Part shown: positions 60,470-64,000 of the stretch, in pieces
Layout of the letters: each line of letters starts with the position of its first letter
Position numbering within the stretch: position 1 is the stretch's first letter
Source: Neckera pumila
Lineage: Eukaryota; Streptophyta; Bryopsida; Hypnales; Neckeraceae
Length of the DNA: 64,000 nucleotides
Assembly: GCA_963969595.1 (NCBI GenBank)
Contig: OZ018415.1
Span: 22,697,782 to 22,761,781 of the forward strand
Direction of reading: 5' to 3'
The notes under the pieces: generated by a model
Told to the model about the DNA's origin: nothing
The model's input: only the letters and a program-made list of their open reading frames with translations
Databases searched by the model: none
Translations under genes and position numbers: made by a program

Positions 60470-61085
60470 ACCTCACAACTCCTCCACCATAGTTCTTCAA
60501 TTCTAATTGTCCCGCAACTTGATCGCATTCGCAATCAATCCAATAAGCTGAAACCAACACAAGAAGTTCAAAATTAGGTTCTTTTTTCAGAGACAACCCG
60601 AGCAAGCTCACAACTACTCAATCATAGTTCTCCAATTTCGATTGTCCCGCGGCTTGATCGCATTCGCAATCCATCTAATAAGCTGAAACCAACACAAGAA
60701 GTTAAAAACTAAGTTTCTCTTTTCAGAGACGAGCAAACTCACAGAACCGATACAAAACATCTCAATACTGCCGACCCAATTTGCAATGTCACAATGGCTT
60801 CTAAACTGATTTTGCACCACAAATAACCAAGTTCGCCTACTATCACCCCAATTCAAATCTGATCAACCCTAAAACCAAGACGAGGAAATTCAAAATGAGT
60901 TTCTCTATTCAAAGTCACCCCGAGCAAACCTCACAGCACCGACCGAAAACATCTCAATACTGCCGACCCAAATCGCAATGTCACATTGGCTTCTTCTAAG
61001 CTGATCTTGCACCACAAGCAACAGAGTTCGCCTCTCACCGAAGCAATTCAAAACTGATCAACCCAAAAAACAAGACGAGGAAATT
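60470..61085. repeat. Two successive tandem duplications upstream of EXO1
   Basis: Pair A (period about 133): CATAGTTCTTCAATTC / CATAGTTCTCCAATTTC, TTGATCGCATTCGCAATC, AATAAGCTGAAACCAACACA. Pair B (period about 191): AACATCTCAATACTGCCGAC at about 60752 and 60947, with CAATGTCACA(A/T)TGGCTTCT and CAAGACGAGGAAATT. All of it lies within 750 bp 5' of the EXO1 start, so it is leader or promoter DNA. Confidence 0.85.
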
Positions 61086-61439
61086 GAAACCCAGGATTGA
61101 CAGGCACAAACGCTGAGATCACGAAGACTGAATGCAATACCGAGCTCAAGCTATAGCCACCTTGGAATGTAGTAGCAACCACTCGGCAAGTGAAAAGACT
61201 GTGCTCGGATATAGGATCTGCTACACCAATTTGAAGACTGAGAATATCAAGGAGAGTTAGACAACCCTAGACTTGGCAATGGAGCTTCGAAATGAAGGAA
61301 AGCTTGTCGTCGTCAGGGGCGATTGGGGCGATTGCGGACGAGGCGAGGCGATTCAAACTGAATTTGAAATCGGAAAGCACAGCATTCAAGACCTTGGAAG
61401 GCGGGAAGAAGGAGCCGTAGAATGGTACTGTTCAATGTC

Positions 61440-62430
61440 CGGGAAGAACCGGCGGCTAATACAAAGTTAGCCGGTTGAAATGGTCAAAAAACCGGTTGAG
61501 CTTTGAAAGTGAAGGATGGAAAACCGGAGGAAAAATTGATAAGATAGGCAATCAACCGGTGTACATAAAAATTTGGGGGATAATTTACCCACCTCAATTT
61601 ATAATAGGGTGGATTTTAACCGGTTTATTTTGTAAAAAGGAGGATTTTAGTTGCTATAAATGTACCGTAAGTGGCACATATCCGGGGTTAGGATAGGTTG
61701 GGTATTGAGATAAAGAGGCCGGGTATTGCATAATGGGGTCAGTGGGACCAGCTGGGGATAGGGCCAGCTGGCCGTAGGAGAGCACCCGAGGAAGAGGGGC
61801 GGGAGGGCCGTTTGAAATTTTTTTTAATAACTAAAAGTAAAAAAAACAAAAAAATCCTAAACCTACCCGACCTACCTGCCGCCCCGCCGGTCGTTGCCCT
61901 CCTCCGCTCTCGCCTGGCCGCCTCCCACACTACCCGAAATTGCATGACAATTACACATTTTGATAGTGTCATACGTGTGAACATGGAAGGACCAGCCCAA
62001 GACTTTGAGCCTATTTTAATGGATGCCATCATCTTATAGAAGAATGCTAGAAAGTTTAGATATTTATTTATTAATCTTGAGAAGTATTTAATAGGGGCAG
62101 CAGAGGATCCTTTTGAAGAAGGTGAAAATTTTGAACCCTAAACTTTGATTTCTGCAACCTTTTCAATGACTATCATTAACTCCATATTGCATGGGTTGGG
62201 AGGATTCTTGGCTTTCAGATGGTAAAAAGCTATGCCAATTCAATTCCTACCAAGAATGTAATGTCTTATTTAGATTGTAAACCGGCAATTTTTTGACATT
62301 AGAGGATTTTTACTTCTCAAATTTTCACTTAGAAGGAAATAGGCCGGTTACAAACTGATATAGGGGGGCAAAAAACCGGAAAAATTCAGAGTTAAAAGGA
62401 TGAAACCGGTGCCCTCTAAAAAAAACCGGA
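61440..62430. promoter_or_regulatory. Cluster of ACCGG / AACCGGTT motifs
   Basis: About a dozen CCGG sites occur within 1 kb, mostly inside AACCGG or ACCGGT: near 61447, 61469, 61489, 61521, 61553, 61618, 62279, 62341, 62374, 62403 and 62423. The local DNA is AT-rich, so roughly one is expected. A GC-rich patch (61740-61930) splits the cluster. AACCGGTT resembles the Grainyhead/CP2 palindrome; a regulatory role is inference. Confidence 0.4.
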
Positions 62431-62589
62431 CCATTATTGTAGAAGGAGGATATCTATTGGTAGAGCTCCAAAATCTTCCCAAACACTGGTACTATTTTCT
62501 CGGGATTAGTTGGGTGGAAGTGGATGAGGTTCTCACAAACGTCCGTCTCCGTCGAAGCAAAGGTGTCGTCGATGGATGTGGTTGTTGAT

Positions 62590-64000
62590 GAGCAGAAAAA
62601 AATGAAGAGTCACATTTCTCTAGTGTAAGAAATTTTGGATGGAGGTAAAGCTTAATTGGACCTTAGGTGAAAGCACCCAAAACCATTAGAAAAAGCAATT
62701 CAGCATACCGGATGCATAGGTCAGTTTCAATGTTGAAATAGTTTAGTTTTTGTAGTTCAAAAAACAGCAATTTGATTTGGATTTCTTGGCTTTAGGCATT
62801 TTGTTTTTTCTAATTTTTAGACACTCTTAATTTTGGATTGATTTTTTCTATTCATGTGTAAATGTGTTCCTTTTTTTTAACTTTTCTTCAATAATAATTT
62901 TTGAATATTCAAAATTAGCAACAATGAAATTTTCAAATTTTCGGAAATAGTTTTATAATTTTAAAAATTTCAAACACAATCTAAGTTTTTCCTACTTATT
63001 TCTAAAACTGACCTACATGTACAGTAGTTGGAGGCACCTAATTTTGGGATAAGAAAAACATTTCAATAGTATTAGCAATTGAAAATTATGAATTTTCAAA
63101 AAGAATTTGAACTTTTAGATAAGACATGTAATTACTATGAATTTTCAAAAGTGGAATTCCTCTAACTAGTGAAACTATTAAAGCTTGATTCTAATACCAA
63201 AATCTAAAGAATCAACAATCCACCAATCACAATTAAACATGGAGATGGTTTAATGTTAATTTTGGGGACACTTTCCAGAGAAGTTTGCTTATCATGAATA
63301 GTTTTGGATGTTTTCACCTTAATTACGATTTGCTTCTTAAACCTGACCCTAAGTGATGCTTTCCAAAAATTTAGAGAACTTTATGAGAGTTTTGGTAGAA
63401 TTTGATTCCTTCTAACCTTGTAATGCCACATCATCCGCAAAAGGGCTAAAGGGCTAATGGGTGATTTTTAAGGGGAAAAATCTGAATTTTCATCTTCTCT
63501 TCCATGTGTGTAATCCATGTAATGCATTAAGTAAACAAGGTCTAGAATTAGTCTAATAAATGCATTTTGGGATTTTTACAACTATTGAAGGGTGGCTTTT
63601 GTGGGTTGTTTTTTTGAGGACATAAACAAGCTTCACAGCTACTTTATTATATTTAGGTATCAACATTTTTACAATACTTCAAAGTAATAATTGAAACTTA
63701 CTTTAGGAATTGGGAATTCAATCATATTGCTATAACAACCTTATACATTGTAGTTAAAGTCACAAAATTATATAACTTAATTTCAAAGATCGTTGTTTGT
63801 TTCTCTTCATCCTCAATGATCTTTTGGTTGGACAAAATATTCTAGATTAAGGTAAAAAATGAAGTTATTTCAAGTCGTTAAGAGTTGCAAGTAGAGTTCA
63901 ATGCACTCCTGTTGTCCTAAATTTCTTAGTTTTGAAGCCCTTTTCAAAGTGTAGAAGATTGAAAAGTGTAGAGGACTGAAAAGTGAAATTTTCTAGGCAT
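62590..64000. other. Right-edge stretch without a supported gene
   Basis: AT-rich DNA with no exon chain, RNA gene or bounded repeat visible. Confidence 0.5.

Overview
This is nuclear DNA of a land plant: spliced genes with GT-AG introns of roughly 100-700 bp, AT-rich gene-poor tracts, and CCCTAAA-type telomere-like repeats. A plastid-type RNase J with a C-terminal trihelix (GT-1) domain marks a land plant. Compact genes, short introns and heavy transposon debris would fit a bryophyte, most plausibly a moss, but the sequence alone does not settle the lineage.

Layout. 0.5-2.0 kb: AT-rich last exons of a gene entering from the left edge (STI1/DP-like end). 2.1-3.0 kb: a TTAA-flanked mobile element. 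4.97-6.70 kb (+): calcineurin-B-like EF-hand gene, six exons. 7.96-8.54 kb (+): intronless four-EF-hand calmodulin-like gene. 11.2-12.05 and 15.05-15.47 kb (+): two paralogous acidic proteins of unknown family. 16.2-24.4 kb (-): RNase J with GT-1 domain, 17 exons. 24.6-34.6 kb: gene-poor, with SINE-like, nested TTAA and GGTGA-ended elements. 35.0-36.85 kb (+): NAC alpha, four exons. 37.9-45 kb: repeats including a broken piggyBac-type transposase near 40.5-41.3 kb. 46.1-47.7 kb (+): unrecognised three-exon gene. 52.0-52.5 kb (-): prefoldin subunit 3. 52.7-55.5 kb: very AT-rich, with a striking foldback. 55.8-60.3 kb (-): exonuclease 1, about 13 exons. 61.4-62.4 kb: a cluster of ACCGG motifs.

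The genes look like independent housekeeping or signalling loci (calcium sensing, plastid RNA processing, nascent-chain and cytoskeletal chaperones, DNA repair) and not a pathway cluster. Two cross-cutting patterns stand out. First, many copies of non-autonomous elements end in TTAA-CCCCTAAA...TTTAGGGG-TTAA, a piggyBac-like architecture, and a decayed piggyBac-type transposase lies in the same window. Second, most genes carry imperfect tandem duplications (about 65-230 bp units) in their leader, first intron or 3' flank.

Exon boundaries were set by hand from GT-AG sites, reading phase and known family sequence. Boundaries with complete phase agreement are given in each entry. All family assignments come from recognition of motifs, with no database search.
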